Shown here: piece by piece, positions 56,421-64,000 of the stretch
Layout: every line of letters starts with the position of its first letter
Position numbering within the stretch: the stretch's first letter is position 1
Assembly: GCA_963838155.1 (NCBI GenBank)
Contig: CAWIQE010000035.1
Location: 1-64,000 of the forward strand
DNA length: 64,000 nucleotides
Reading direction: 5' to 3'
Source: Pararhizobium_B sp963838155
Lineage (GTDB): Bacteria; Pseudomonadota; Alphaproteobacteria; Rhizobiales; Rhizobiaceae
Notes under the pieces: generated by a model
What the model was told of the DNA's origin: nothing
The model's database searches: none
Seen by the model: the letters and a program-made list of their open reading frames with translations, nothing else
Program-made: the position numbers and the translations under genes

Positions 56421-56516
56421 CCGGGCAAAAACCGGGCCCCACTTTTCCCGGAACCGAGTCTTTCTTTTTCGCAAGTCCGGACGGAAAACCGGTTCCCACT
56501 TTTCCTGGAATTGCTC
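56421..56516 (-). repeat. Two tandem copies of the 57-bp-period palindromic repeat
   Basis: The CACTTTTCC core occurs at 56441 and 56498, exactly 57 bp apart, flanked by ACCGG and GGAA as in the copies at 44.1-44.3 kb. The intercopy spacer differs. It lies between the GntR promoter and the OsmC gene. Confidence 0.82.
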
Positions 56517-56599
56517 TATGGGTGAGCGACGCCGGGACGTGCCGGCCGTCCGCCGGGCGACCGGGCCCGGCGGCCGAAGACGGACAAAGGGACACGACG

Positions 56600-57016
56600 A
56601 TGAAAGCGCGGGTAAAATGGGTCGAGGAGCGGACCTTCGTCGGCGAATTGGGCAGCGGCCACAAGATGGTGCTCGGCACGGCCTACGGCCCCGAGGGCCG
56701 GACGCCGGGACCGAGCCCCATGGAGCTGGTGCTGATCGGAACCGGCGGGTGCTCGGCCTTCGACGTGGTCCATATCCTGGAGAAGGGCCGCGAGCCGGTC
56801 GAGGATTGCGTGGTCGAGATGGACGCGGACCGGGCGGAAGAGGACCCCAAGGTCTTCACGAAGATACACATGCGCTTCGTCGTCAAGGGTCGCGGCCTGT
56901 CTCGAAAGAAGGTCGAACGCGCCGTCGCCCTGTCGATCGAGAAATACTGCTCCGCCTCGGCGATGCTGGCCCGCACCGCGGAGATCACCCACGAGGTCGA
57001 GATCGTCGACCAGTAG
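56600..57016 (+). CDS. OsmC/YhfA-family protein
   Basis: A 138-residue OsmC-fold protein. The pattern GPSPMELVLIGTGGCSAFDVVHILEKGREPVEDC carries the conserved cysteine of the first redox site, and EKYCSASAMLARTAEITHEVEI carries the second. OsmC/Ohr proteins reduce organic hydroperoxides with paired cysteines; YhfA-like members are less well defined. ATG 56600 was chosen because upstream codons run into the palindromic repeats; AAAGGGACACGACG precedes it. It is a single gene, opposite to the GntR regulator. Confidence 0.88.
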   Translation: MKARVKWVEERTFVGELGSGHKMVLGTAYGPEGRTPGPSPMELVLIGTGGCSAFDVVHILEKGREPVEDCVVEMDADRAEEDPKVFTKIHMRFVVKGRGLSRKKVERAVALSIEKYCSASAMLARTAEITHEVEIVDQ

Positions 57017-57019
57017 CGC

Positions 57020-57052
57020 AATTCAAAGCGGGACCCGGTTTTCCGTCGGGGC
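57020..57052 (+). repeat. Partial copy of the palindromic repeat
   Basis: CAATTC...GGGACCCGGTTTTCCGTCGGGGC resembles one arm and core of the dispersed repeat, in the same orientation as the copy after aglE, just after the OsmC stop. It is degenerate and lacks the full second arm. Confidence 0.45.
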
Positions 57053-57060
57053 GAGGGCCG

Positions 57061-57357
57061 CTATACGCCCCGCCGGGCCTCCTCCACGTGGAGTTCGTGG
57101 ATCCGTGCGAAGACGGTCTTGGCGAAGGTCCGCAACTCCTCGTCGATCACGGCGGGCGAGACGCCGATCGCTTCCATGCGCGCCCGCTCCTCGGCGATCG
57201 TCGTCTTCCAGAAGCGGTCCGCCGCGTTGCCGTTTGCGCGCATCAGCCTTTCGACCGTCTGCCTGACCCGGCACGCCTGGCCGGCCATCGGAAACGGGAT
57301 CACCCGGCCCTCGGTGCCGCGGTTGCCGGCCGATGCGGAATTGTCGGATTGTGCCAT
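57061..57357 (-). CDS. Small DUF6074-like protein
   Basis: A 98-residue soluble protein with the RVIPFPMA motif near residue 18, then a helical region (QTVERLMRANGNAADRFWKTTIAEERARMEAIGVSPAVIDEELRTFAKTV, cited as composition of charged helices). This layout, an IPFP motif followed by helices, recalls DUF6074 proteins common in Rhizobiales, whose function is unknown. It is convergent with the OsmC gene. Confidence 0.65.
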   Translation of the reverse strand: MAQSDNSASAGNRGTEGRVIPFPMAGQACRVRQTVERLMRANGNAADRFWKTTIAEERARMEAIGVSPAVIDEELRTFAKTVFARIHELHVEEARRGV

Positions 57358-57464
57358 TGCCTCGCATGGTCCAGTTGGTTCGACTGTCTCGAGGCGGTTA
57401 TTGCATTGAAGGTGTTAATGTTTTCGTACCGCGGCAGAGATGCGCGGCGTGCCGGCCCGCAGGC

Positions 57465-58292
57465 TCACATACGCCGGGCGCCGGCCGGCCGGGCGGCGGC
57501 GACGAAGGCCGAGGCGCCGAGGATGGCGGCGAGCGTCAGGACGTAGGCCGCCACCTGGATGCCCATCGGCCGGTCCATGTAGCCGACCAGGACGTGGAGG
57601 AGGAGGCCGGGGGCGCTGTTCTGCGACAGGATGCCGGACGTGTCCCACACGTCGTAGCCGAAGGGCGGCAGCACGCCCGTCTGCACCAGCAGGCTCGCGG
57701 CCTGCGCGGCGAGCCCCGCGGCGATGAGGAGAAGCAGGACGCCGGTGACCCTGAAGACGTGCCGGAGCGGGATCCGCAGCAGGCCGAAATAGATCAGCAG
57801 GCCGAGCGCCGCCGCGCCCGCCATTCCGAGAACGCCGCCTTCGATCATGCCGGCCGCGCCCGAAGAGCCGTCGGCCGAGATGCCGTAGAGGAAGAGCACG
57901 GTCTCCGAGCCTTCCCTGAGCACGGCGACCGCCGTGATCACGGCGAGCGCCGACAGCGGCCGGACACCCTCGCGCACCGCCTTGCCGACGCTCCGCGTCT
58001 GTCCGGCCAGTTCGGCGCCGTGCGTGCCCATCCATGCGTGGTGCCAGCCGAGCATCGCCACCGCCAGCAGGATCGCGCCGGCCTTGAGGAATTCGTTGCC
58101 CATGCCACCGAAAAGGCCGGCGACCTCCCCGGCGAAGGCCGCGAGCGCCACCGCGCCCGCCAGGCCCGCGAGCATGCCGCCGCCGATCGCCCGGCCGCGG
58201 CCCGCGATGCCGCGGCTCGCCGCCATCAGGATCGAGACGATCAGCGCGGCTTCGAGACTTTCGCGGAAGACGATGACGAGGGCGGCGATCAT
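57465..58292 (-). CDS. FTR1-family iron permease
   Basis: A 275-residue seven-helix permease. Both iron-binding REXXE motifs are visible: VFRESLEAALIV near the start and LREGSETVLFLYG in the fourth helix. FTR1/EfeU/FtrC proteins import ferric iron released by an oxidase partner. It starts 6 bp after the cupredoxin gene's end, and both form a short operon. Other usual partners (P19/FtrA, ferredoxin FtrD, EfeB peroxidase) are absent. Confidence 0.9.
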   Translation of the reverse strand: MIAALVIVFRESLEAALIVSILMAASRGIAGRGRAIGGGMLAGLAGAVALAAFAGEVAGLFGGMGNEFLKAGAILLAVAMLGWHHAWMGTHGAELAGQTRSVGKAVREGVRPLSALAVITAVAVLREGSETVLFLYGISADGSSGAAGMIEGGVLGMAGAAALGLLIYFGLLRIPLRHVFRVTGVLLLLIAAGLAAQAASLLVQTGVLPPFGYDVWDTSGILSQNSAPGLLLHVLVGYMDRPMGIQVAAYVLTLAAILGASAFVAAARPAGARRM

Positions 58293-58298
58293 GACATC

Positions 58299-58622
58299 CT
58301 ACCTGGCGACGAGCTTGCCGCGCGCGGTCTTTTCGTGAAGTTCGCCGACGAATTCGTAGGTCCCCGGCTTGAGCGGCCCGACGAAGACCGAGACCGTCCC
58401 GCCGGGCGGCACCATCTTCTCCACATGCAGGTCGCTGCTGTCGAATTCCTCGGTGGTGTCGTCCCGGTTGACGATCGTCAGCTTCACCCGCTGGCCGGCC
58501 GGCACCTCGATGCTCTCCGGCTGGAACCGGTGGTCCTTCAGCACCAGCGACGGGCCGTCGGCGGCCAACGCCGTCCCGCTCAGGACAAGGGCGGAAAGAA
58601 GTGCGGTCACCGTTCGGCGCAT
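58299..58622 (-). CDS. Periplasmic cupredoxin-like iron-uptake partner
   Basis: A 107-residue protein with a signal peptide (MRRTVTALLSALVLSGTALA) and a single small beta-barrel of EfeO/FtrB cupredoxin type (FQPESIEVPAGQRVKLTIVNRD, EEFDSSDLHVEKMV, YEFVGELHEKTARG). The cysteine of type 1 copper sites is missing, but Glu/His/Met residues suited to Fe or Cu binding remain. It heads the operon with FTR1. Confidence 0.85.
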   Translation of the reverse strand: MRRTVTALLSALVLSGTALAADGPSLVLKDHRFQPESIEVPAGQRVKLTIVNRDDTTEEFDSSDLHVEKMVPPGGTVSVFVGPLKPGTYEFVGELHEKTARGKLVAR

Positions 58623-58764
58623 CGTGGTGGGTCTCCTTCGTGTCCCGCGGGCCGCGCCCGCTTTCGTTTCCCGGACATCGCAAACATGACCGCGATAGTC
58701 AAGTTAATGTCGCCAGTTTGGAATCGTTCGAAACAGGCACCGAGGCGACGCGCCGGCGCGCGAT

Positions 58765-59502
58765 TCAGGCGACCTGCGCCGTCTCCCGCCGTTCCCCCGC
58801 CTGCCGGGCGGGCGACAGCCCGCCGAAACGCCGGTTCCGGCGCGCGAAGGCCTCGACCGCCGCGCCGAGGTCGTCCTCGCCGAAGTCCGGCCACAGCGTC
58901 TGCGTGAAGTGCAGCTCCGCATAGGCGCTCTCCCACAGAAGGAAGTCCGACAGCCGCTGCTCGCCGCTCGTGCGGATGAGGAGGTCGACGTCCGGCGTGT
59001 CCGTATCGCCTGCGAGCAGGCGGCCGAAGGTCCCGCGGTCCACCGCGCCGTCCTTGGCGAGCCGGCTTGCCGCTGCGAGGATGGCGTCGCGCGAGGAGTA
59101 GTCGACCGCGATCCTCAGGTGCAGGCGCCGGCCGGCCGCGGTCCTCTCCTCCGCCCTGGAAATGCTGTCGGCCAGCCCGCCGGGCAGGCGGTCGCGCCGG
59201 CCGATCACCGTCAGCCGGACGCCGTTCTCGACGAGGCGGTCCGCTTCCGTTTCGACGTAGCGGCGCAGCAGGCCCATCAGCGCGGCGATCTCTGGTTTCG
59301 GCCGCTTCCAGTTGTCGCTGGAGAAGGCGTAGAGCGTCAGCGTGCCGATGTCGTGGTTCCGCGCCGCCTCCAGCGTCCGGCGGATCGCCTTGACGCCGGC
59401 CTCGTGGCCGCGCTTGCGCGGCAGCCCGCGGGCCGCCGCCCAGCGCCCGTTGCCGTCCATGATGATGCCGATGTGAAGTCGGCCGGCGTCGTTGCTTTGC
59501 AT
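58765..59502 (-). CDS. uppS: Isoprenyl (undecaprenyl) diphosphate synthase UppS
   Basis: A 245-residue cis-prenyltransferase that makes C55 lipid carrier diphosphate or a related polyprenyl. Conserved regions are complete: IIMDGNGRWAAARGLPRKRGHEAG, LYAFSSDNWKRP, VDYSSRDAI and the basic LLIRTSGEQRLSDFLLWESAYAELHFTQTLWPDF. ATG 59502 (MQSNDAG) is preferred over 59520. Third gene of a minus-strand operon with a winged-helix regulator and a membrane protein. Rhizobiales usually have a housekeeping uppS next to cdsA/dxr; this location differs, so it may be a second copy. Confidence 0.92.
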   Translation of the reverse strand: MQSNDAGRLHIGIIMDGNGRWAAARGLPRKRGHEAGVKAIRRTLEAARNHDIGTLTLYAFSSDNWKRPKPEIAALMGLLRRYVETEADRLVENGVRLTVIGRRDRLPGGLADSISRAEERTAAGRRLHLRIAVDYSSRDAILAAASRLAKDGAVDRGTFGRLLAGDTDTPDVDLLIRTSGEQRLSDFLLWESAYAELHFTQTLWPDFGEDDLGAAVEAFARRNRRFGGLSPARQAGERRETAQVA

Positions 59503-59532
59503 CGCAGAGTTGCCTCTCAAAAAAACGGAAGG

Positions 59533-59910
59533 TCAGGCATGGCGCGGTCGCGAGCCGGCGGCGGGAAGCGCGCGGCCGCGCGTTTCCGCGGCGTCCCGCA
59601 CGACCCTTTCCAGCACTTCGAGATAGTCGACGAACCGCTGCCGCCCCTGGCCCGTCAGCCGGCAGCGGGTAACGGCGCGTCCTCCGTCCGATATCTTGGC
59701 GGTCTCGACCAGCCCGGCGTCGACCAGGACCTGCAGGTGGCGGTTGAGGTTGCCGTCCGTCAGGCCGCAAAGCTGCTTCAGATCGTTGAAGGCGAGCCCC
59801 TTCGGATAGCTCGTCAGCGATGTCAGCACGCCGAGGCGGGCCTTTTCGTGCATCACCCTGTCGAGCCCGTCATAGGCGAAGGGTGCCGGTTTCTCCTCAC
59901 GCCCGCTCAT
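59533..59910 (-). CDS. Winged-helix transcriptional regulator (ArsR/MarR-like)
   Basis: A 125-residue protein dominated by one winged helix: HEKARLGVLTSLTSYPKGLAFNDLKQLCGLTDGNLNRHLQVLVDAGLVETAK (positions about 21-72) with wing residues DGGRAVTRCRLTGQGRQRF. Such small HTH proteins (PF13601 type) often sit beside small membrane proteins and act as repressors. Its start overlaps the upstream membrane protein gene by 14 bp. Confidence 0.82.
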   Translation of the reverse strand: MSGREEKPAPFAYDGLDRVMHEKARLGVLTSLTSYPKGLAFNDLKQLCGLTDGNLNRHLQVLVDAGLVETAKISDGGRAVTRCRLTGQGRQRFVDYLEVLERVVRDAAETRGRALPAAGSRPRHA

Positions 59911-60514
59911 CGGCGCCTCCGGCGGAAAAATGGAAGATGGCGGCCGCGAGCGTCTGGCCGATCGCGAAGGGCAGCCCCATGGCCCAGGGCGACAGGGATT
60001 GCGTCTCGCTCGAAACGATCAGAACGGCGAAACCGGCCAGCACGTACCACGCCCCGACCAGGCGGATCGGGCCCGGCAGCGACCGGGCCGCGGCGAAGAT
60101 GCCGAGCCCCGTCAGCACCTGCCAGAGCCCGGGGAGGAGCCAGTTCGCTTCCGGCGCGAAGATGGCGGCGAATGCGCCGAGGAAGACGCCGGCGACCGCC
60201 GAGGGCAGGAACTGCTCGATGGCCGTGTAGATGACGGCGTTCTCCAGCCGCGAGCGCTGCCGGCGCGAACGCGTCAGCATCTCGAGCGCCACGACGACGC
60301 TGCTGAGCCCCGCTGCGGCAACCCAGCCGACGAAATACTGCGCCGGATGGCCCGTCGGGTCGGCGAGCAGGACCGCCTGGGCGCCCGCCGTCGCCAGCGC
60401 CACGACGCCGGTCGCCATCAGCGTGCCCGGCCCGAGGCCGCGGAACGTCGTGCTCGCGGCGATCTGGCTGCGGATCGCGCCGATGTCTTCGAGGGCCTTG
60501 TCGAGTTCCCGCAT
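59897..60514 (-). CDS. Multi-pass membrane protein of the uppS operon
   Basis: A 205-residue inner-membrane protein with about five to six helices (GTLMATGVVALATAGAQAVLL, YFVGWVAAAGLSSVVVALEML, FLPSAVAGVFLGAFAAIFAP, LLPGLWQVLTGLGIFAAARSL, LVGAWYVLAGFAVLIVSS, AMGLPFAIGQTLAAAIFHF). An N-terminal helix (MRELDKALEDIGAIRSQIAAST) is soluble. GGAAGAAGA upstream of ATG 60514 sets the start. Gene order membrane protein, winged helix, UppS recurs in proteobacteria as I recall. Function unknown; a link to lipid-carrier or envelope stress is an inference. Confidence 0.75.
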   Translation of the reverse strand: MRELDKALEDIGAIRSQIAASTTFRGLGPGTLMATGVVALATAGAQAVLLADPTGHPAQYFVGWVAAAGLSSVVVALEMLTRSRRQRSRLENAVIYTAIEQFLPSAVAGVFLGAFAAIFAPEANWLLPGLWQVLTGLGIFAAARSLPGPIRLVGAWYVLAGFAVLIVSSETQSLSPWAMGLPFAIGQTLAAAIFHFSAGGADERA

Positions 60515-60711
60515 TTCTTCTTCCTGCTTTGCGATGCAAAGTACGCGTTCCGGCGGCCGGAGACAAGGCCGCGCCTTTGGTCGCGCCCCTGCCGGGGCGG
60601 CTGTCGCATCCACGCAAAAAGCGCTAAGAGCCGAAACGCCGCGCGGCGCCGATTCGATCCCGCTCCCGCCGCGTCGGTCCCCGAAAGGTCTGCCACAGTC
60701 AGGAGGCGAGC

Positions 60712-61506
60712 TTGGATTATTTGAACGCAGTCGTTCTGGGCGTCATCGAAGGCATCACCGAATTCCTTCCGATCTCGAGCACCGGTCACCTGCTGATCGC
60801 CGAGCACTGGCTCGGCCAGCGCAGCGAGACCTTCAACGTCGTCATCCAGGCGGGCGCCATCCTCGCCGTCACGATCATCTACTGGCGGCGCATCATGTCG
60901 CTCCTTCTCGGCTGGCGCGAGCCGGAGAACCGGAGCTACGCCGGAAAGCTCATCCTCGCCTTCCTGATCACCGCCGTCCTCGGGCTCATCGCCAAGAAGC
61001 TGGGCTTCAGCCTCCCCGACACGCTGCAGCCGATCGCCTGGGCGCTGATCATCGGCGGGTTCTGGATACTCGCCGCCGAATGGTTCGCCGCCCGCCAGCC
61101 GAAGCGCACCGAGGTCACCTGGCTCGTCGCCGCCGTCGTCGGCGTCGCGCAGATCGTCGCCGGCATATTCCCGGGCACCTCGCGTTCGGCCGCGACCATC
61201 TTCGCGGCCATGCTGACCGGCACCAGCGACCGTGCCGCGGCCACCGAGTTCGCCTTCCTCGTCGGCATCCCGACCATGTATGCCGCGAGCGCCTACGAAC
61301 TCTACAGCCAGTACAAGCACGGCGGCGGCGCCCACGCCGACTGGGGCGCCCTCGCCATCGCCTTCGTCGTCTCGACCATTACCGCCTTCGTCGCGGTGAA
61401 GTGGCTCCTCGGATACATCCGCACCCACCGCTTCACCGTCTTCGCGGTCTACCGCATCCTCTTCGGAGCCTTCCTCCTCGCCCTCGCCGCGGTCGGGGCA
61501 CTCTGA
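60712..61506 (+). CDS. uppP: Undecaprenyl-diphosphatase UppP (BacA)
   Basis: A 264-residue polytopic membrane phosphatase that recycles C55-PP to C55-P for cell-wall synthesis; overexpression gives bacitracin resistance. Motif 1 is GVIEGITEFLPISSTGHLLI and motif 2 FPGTSRSAATIFAAML, both complete. The start codon is TTG, placed 5 bases after AGGAGG. It is divergent from the membrane-protein/UppS operon 200 bp away, so synthesis and recycling of the lipid carrier are neighbours. Confidence 0.94.
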   Translation: MDYLNAVVLGVIEGITEFLPISSTGHLLIAEHWLGQRSETFNVVIQAGAILAVTIIYWRRIMSLLLGWREPENRSYAGKLILAFLITAVLGLIAKKLGFSLPDTLQPIAWALIIGGFWILAAEWFAARQPKRTEVTWLVAAVVGVAQIVAGIFPGTSRSAATIFAAMLTGTSDRAAATEFAFLVGIPTMYAASAYELYSQYKHGGGAHADWGALAIAFVVSTITAFVAVKWLLGYIRTHRFTVFAVYRILFGAFLLALAAVGAL

Positions 61507-61514
61507 AGTCGCCG

Positions 61515-62444
61515 TCAGCCGGAGGCCAGCAAGGCCTCCACTTCGGCGAGCGTCGGCATCGACGGCGCCGTGCCGGGCCGGGTGACGGAGATGCCGGCGA
61601 CGGCACAGCCGAAGCGCACCGCCGCGAGCGGGTCCATGCCGCGCGCAAGCGCCGTGGCGAAGCCGCCGTTGAACCCGTCGCCGGCGCCGGTCGTCTCGAC
61701 GACGCGGCCGGCGCTGAAGGCGGGAACCAGCTCCGACGTGCCGGCGGCGTGGTAGAGCGCGCCCTGCTCGCCGAGCGTCACGATCGCCGCGCCGGCGCCC
61801 TTCTTGAGGAGAACGTCGGCCGCCGCCCTTGCCTCCTCCACCGTCGTCACGGGAAGGCCGGTCAGCGCTTCGGCCTCGCTTTCGTTGGGCGTGAGATAGT
61901 CGCAGAGCGCGAAGACGCCGTCGTCGAGCGCGGCGGCCGGCGCCGGGTTGAGCACCGTCGTCACGCCGGCCTCGCGGGCGATCTCGAGCGCCCGCACCGC
62001 CGCGGGAAGCGGCTGCTCCAGCTGCGTGACGAAGACGCCTGCCGAGCGGATGAGCGCCGCGTTCGCCTCGATGTCGGCGGCCGAGATCCGGGCCGCGGCC
62101 CCCGGCGAGATGATGATCGCGTTGTTGCCGGTCGCCTCCTCGACGAAGATGTAGGCCGCGCCGGTGTAGGACCCGGGATCGCTCGTTGCGATCGGCTTCA
62201 CGCCGGCCTCCGCCCAGGTGGTGCGCGCAAGCTCGGCGAAGGCGTCCTCGCCGAGCCGGGTGATGAAGGAGATGTCCGCGCCGAGCCGCGCGGCCGCGAC
62301 GGCCTGGTTCGAGCCCTTGCCGCCGGGGCCGAGCTTGAAGTCGTTGCCGAGGATCGTTTCGCCCATCCTCGGCTGGCGGTCGGCGCGGTAGGCGGTGTCG
62401 GCCACGAAGACGCCGAGGATGACGATCGGTTTCGGTGCGGTCAT
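61515..62444 (-). CDS. rbsK: Ribokinase RbsK
   Basis: A 309-residue PfkB-family kinase that phosphorylates ribose at O5. GPGGKGSNQAVAAARLGADISFITRLGED is the N-terminal signature; the catalytic GAGDGFNGGFATALA carries the base Asp. Length and motifs fit RbsK. It lies downstream of an RbsD/FucU mutarotase and a sugar ABC ATPase, as part of one sugar-use operon. Its stop is 8 bp from the convergent uppP stop. Confidence 0.9.
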   Translation of the reverse strand: MTAPKPIVILGVFVADTAYRADRQPRMGETILGNDFKLGPGGKGSNQAVAAARLGADISFITRLGEDAFAELARTTWAEAGVKPIATSDPGSYTGAAYIFVEEATGNNAIIISPGAAARISAADIEANAALIRSAGVFVTQLEQPLPAAVRALEIAREAGVTTVLNPAPAAALDDGVFALCDYLTPNESEAEALTGLPVTTVEEARAAADVLLKKGAGAAIVTLGEQGALYHAAGTSELVPAFSAGRVVETTGAGDGFNGGFATALARGMDPLAAVRFGCAVAGISVTRPGTAPSMPTLAEVEALLASG

Positions 62445-62468
62445 GACGTGTCGGTCCCGGTTGGAGGG

Positions 62469-62924
62469 TCAGTCCGCATCCGGCGGAATGACGCCCTTGG
62501 TGAAGGAGAAGCAGCCGTAGAAGCGGCGCTCGCCGGTCTGGATGACGCAATAGGCCGCCTTGGCGTGCTCGTAGAAGGCGAACCGTTCGACCGACGCCAT
62601 CGGGCACGGCTTGCCCTGGGAGGCGTCGACGGCCTTCTGGACCTCCGCCTGCACCGGCGGGACCTCCTGCGGCGCGCCGACGATCTCCATCCGCCGGGCG
62701 GCGTCGTCGATGAAGGTGTCGAGCGGCATGAGGGAGAGGATCGCGGCGGCGACCTCCGCCGCGCTCGCGTTGTCGATGCGCAGCAGCCGCCCGAGCGTCG
62801 TCTGGCGGGCGATCGAATCGGACGGGAAGTTGGTATCGGCGACGATCAGGTGATCGCCGTGGCCCATGGCCCTCAGTGCGTAGAGCACGTCGGCGTTTAT
62901 GAGCGGGCTGATGCCCTTCAGCAT
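62469..62924 (-). CDS. RbsD/FucU-family sugar mutarotase
   Basis: A 151-residue protein of the RbsD/FucU family, which interconverts pyranose and furanose or alpha/beta sugar anomers. Conserved elements are LKGISPLINADVLYALRAMGHGDHLIVADTNFPSD and a C-terminal region with ANxRE-like motif replaced by MDxxxxAFYEHAKAAYCVIQTGE, nearer to FucU than RbsD. GTG/ATG start at 62924 begins MLKGISPLIN as in the family. It lies between the ABC ATPase and rbsK. Confidence 0.87.
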   Translation of the reverse strand: MLKGISPLINADVLYALRAMGHGDHLIVADTNFPSDSIARQTTLGRLLRIDNASAAEVAAAILSLMPLDTFIDDAARRMEIVGAPQEVPPVQAEVQKAVDASQGKPCPMASVERFAFYEHAKAAYCVIQTGERRFYGCFSFTKGVIPPDAD

Positions 62925-62982
62925 GGTCCTGTTCCTCCTTTTTGCGGCCGAGGCCGGATGGCTTGCGCTGCCGGCGGGGTTC

Positions 62983-64000
62983 TCAGGCGAGCCGCTCGCC
63001 GGTCGCGGCGTCGAAGAGATGCACGTGCTTCATGTCCGGCTTCAGCCTGACGGTCTGCCCGGGCGCGAAGTCGTGCCGCTCGCGGAACAGCGCCACGATG
63101 TCCTGCGATCCGAGCTTCATGAAGACCATGGTTTCCGAGCCCGTCGGCTCGATGACGCCGATCTCCGCCGGTATGCCCTCTTCGGCCAGCGCGAGGTGTT
63201 CGGGCCGGACGCCGAAGACCACCTCCTGCCCCTCCGCAAGGACGTGCCCGTCGGGCACCGGCAGCCGGATGTCCCCGGCGGCGACCGTCAGGGCGCCGTT
63301 GCGATGGACCGCGCCCCGGACGAAGTTCATGGCGGGCGAGCCGATGAAGCCGGCCACGAACAGGTTCCGCGGGCTGTCGTAGAGCTCGAGCGGCGTTCCG
63401 GTCTGCTCGATCACGCCGTTCTGCATGACCACGATCCGGTCGGCCATCGTCATCGCCTCGATCTGGTCGTGGGTGACGAAGATGGTCGTCGTCCTCAGCC
63501 GCTGGTGCAGCTGCTTGATCTCCGTGCGCATCTGCACGCGAAGCTTGGCGTCGAGGTTGGAGAGCGGCTCGTCGAACAGGAACACCTGCGGTTCCCGGAC
63601 GATGGCGCGCCCCATGGCCACCCGCTGCCTCTGGCCGCCGGAAAGCTGCCGCGGATAGCGGTCGAGATAGTCCGTCAGGCCGAGGATCTCGGCCGCCGCC
63701 CCGATCCGCTCGGAGATCGTCGAACTCTCCATGCCCCGCAGCTTCAGCGCGAAGGCCATGTTCTGCGAGACGGTCATGTGGGGATAGAGCGCGTAGCTCT
63801 GGAAGACCATGGCGATGTCGCGCCTGGCCGGCGGCAGGTTGTTGACGATCCTCTTGCCGATCGCGATCATCCCGCCGGTGATGTTCTCGAGCCCGGCGAT
63901 CATGCGCAGGAGGGTCGACTTGCCGCAGCCCGACGGGCCGACGAGCACGACGAAGGCGCCGTCCTCGATCTCGACGTCGACGCCGTGGATGACCTCCACG
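62983..64000 (-). CDS. Sugar ABC transporter ATPase, UgpC/MalK type, 5' end outside window
   Basis: A 339-residue portion is visible; the gene continues beyond the window, which lacks only its first codons. Walker A GPSGCGKST, Q-loop FQSYALYPHMTVSQNM, signature LSGGQRQRVAMGRAI, Walker B VFLFDEPLSNLDAKL and switch His VTHDQIEAMT are intact, followed by a full TOBE domain ending AATGERLA. The apparent GTG near 63999 is within the coding frame (before VIHGVDVEIEDGAFVVLVG) and not necessarily the start. It belongs to a sugar importer whose other subunits should lie upstream. Confidence 0.92.
   Translation of the reverse strand, partial: VEVIHGVDVEIEDGAFVVLVGPSGCGKSTLLRMIAGLENITGGMIAIGKRIVNNLPPARRDIAMVFQSYALYPHMTVSQNMAFALKLRGMESSTISERIGAAAEILGLTDYLDRYPRQLSGGQRQRVAMGRAIVREPQVFLFDEPLSNLDAKLRVQMRTEIKQLHQRLRTTTIFVTHDQIEAMTMADRIVVMQNGVIEQTGTPLELYDSPRNLFVAGFIGSPAMNFVRGAVHRNGALTVAAGDIRLPVPDGHVLAEGQEVVFGVRPEHLALAEEGIPAEIGVIEPTGSETMVFMKLGSQDIVALFRERHDFAPGQTVRLKPDMKHVHLFDAATGERLA

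Overview
The window looks like a chromosomal segment of a GC-rich alphaproteobacterium of the Hyphomicrobiales (Rhizobiales). The evidence is fliF near a visN/visR pair, the aglEFGAK alpha-glucoside operon beside edd-pgl-zwf, a PdhS-type cell-cycle kinase with TTAA-N7-TTAA (CtrA-like) boxes, a phasin gene, and a tRNA-His that lacks G-1 and has A73, as in most of this class. The genus cannot be fixed from sequence alone. Translation shows almost no repetitive or phage DNA. The only recurrent mobile-like sequence is a short palindromic repeat.

Layout. 0-3 kb: unassigned DNA, small ORFs and an exported PQQ-type sugar dehydrogenase. 3.2-9.1 kb: fliF, a LuxR-type receptor and a LuxI-type AHL synthase that overlap tail to tail, a small PAS protein, then the motility regulators visN and visR; quorum-sensing genes sit inside what is normally a flagellar regulatory block. 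9.2-21.8 kb: folD, the alpha-glucoside importer and glucosidase (aglEFGAK), a fasciclin-domain protein, and on the other strand zwf-pgl-edd, so sugars imported and hydrolysed by Agl can flow into the Entner-Doudoroff pathway. 21.9-34.4 kb: gamma-glutamylputrescine oxidase/synthetase-like genes, small membrane proteins, isocitrate lyase divergent from its probable ScfR/RamB-type regulator, an Asp/Asn-hydroxylase-like protein, and a PotFGHI polyamine importer.

34.4-42.9 kb: AsmA, acetoacetyl-CoA synthetase, a possible CtrA-linked small RNA, the pdhS kinase gene (disrupted by a one-base frameshift), a phasin with a strong palindrome in its promoter, and tRNA-His. 43.3-56.4 kb: an accessory-looking catabolic block. 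A GntR regulator and a TcuA-like flavoprotein face a long minus-strand operon: GntR, RbsB/RbsA/RbsC-type importer, D-apionate lactonase (ApnL)-like protein, then denD, otnK, otnC and otnI, which together make a full D-erythronate to DHAP route. otnI carries a one-base frameshift. Copies of a palindromic repeat with a 57-bp period flank this block.

56.5-64 kb: OsmC protein, a DUF6074-like protein, an FTR1 iron permease with cupredoxin, an operon of membrane protein, winged-helix regulator and UppS, the undecaprenyl-diphosphatase UppP, and the end of a sugar uptake operon (ABC ATPase cut by the window end, RbsD/FucU, RbsK).

All calls come from reading the sequence and recalled family features; no database search was run.
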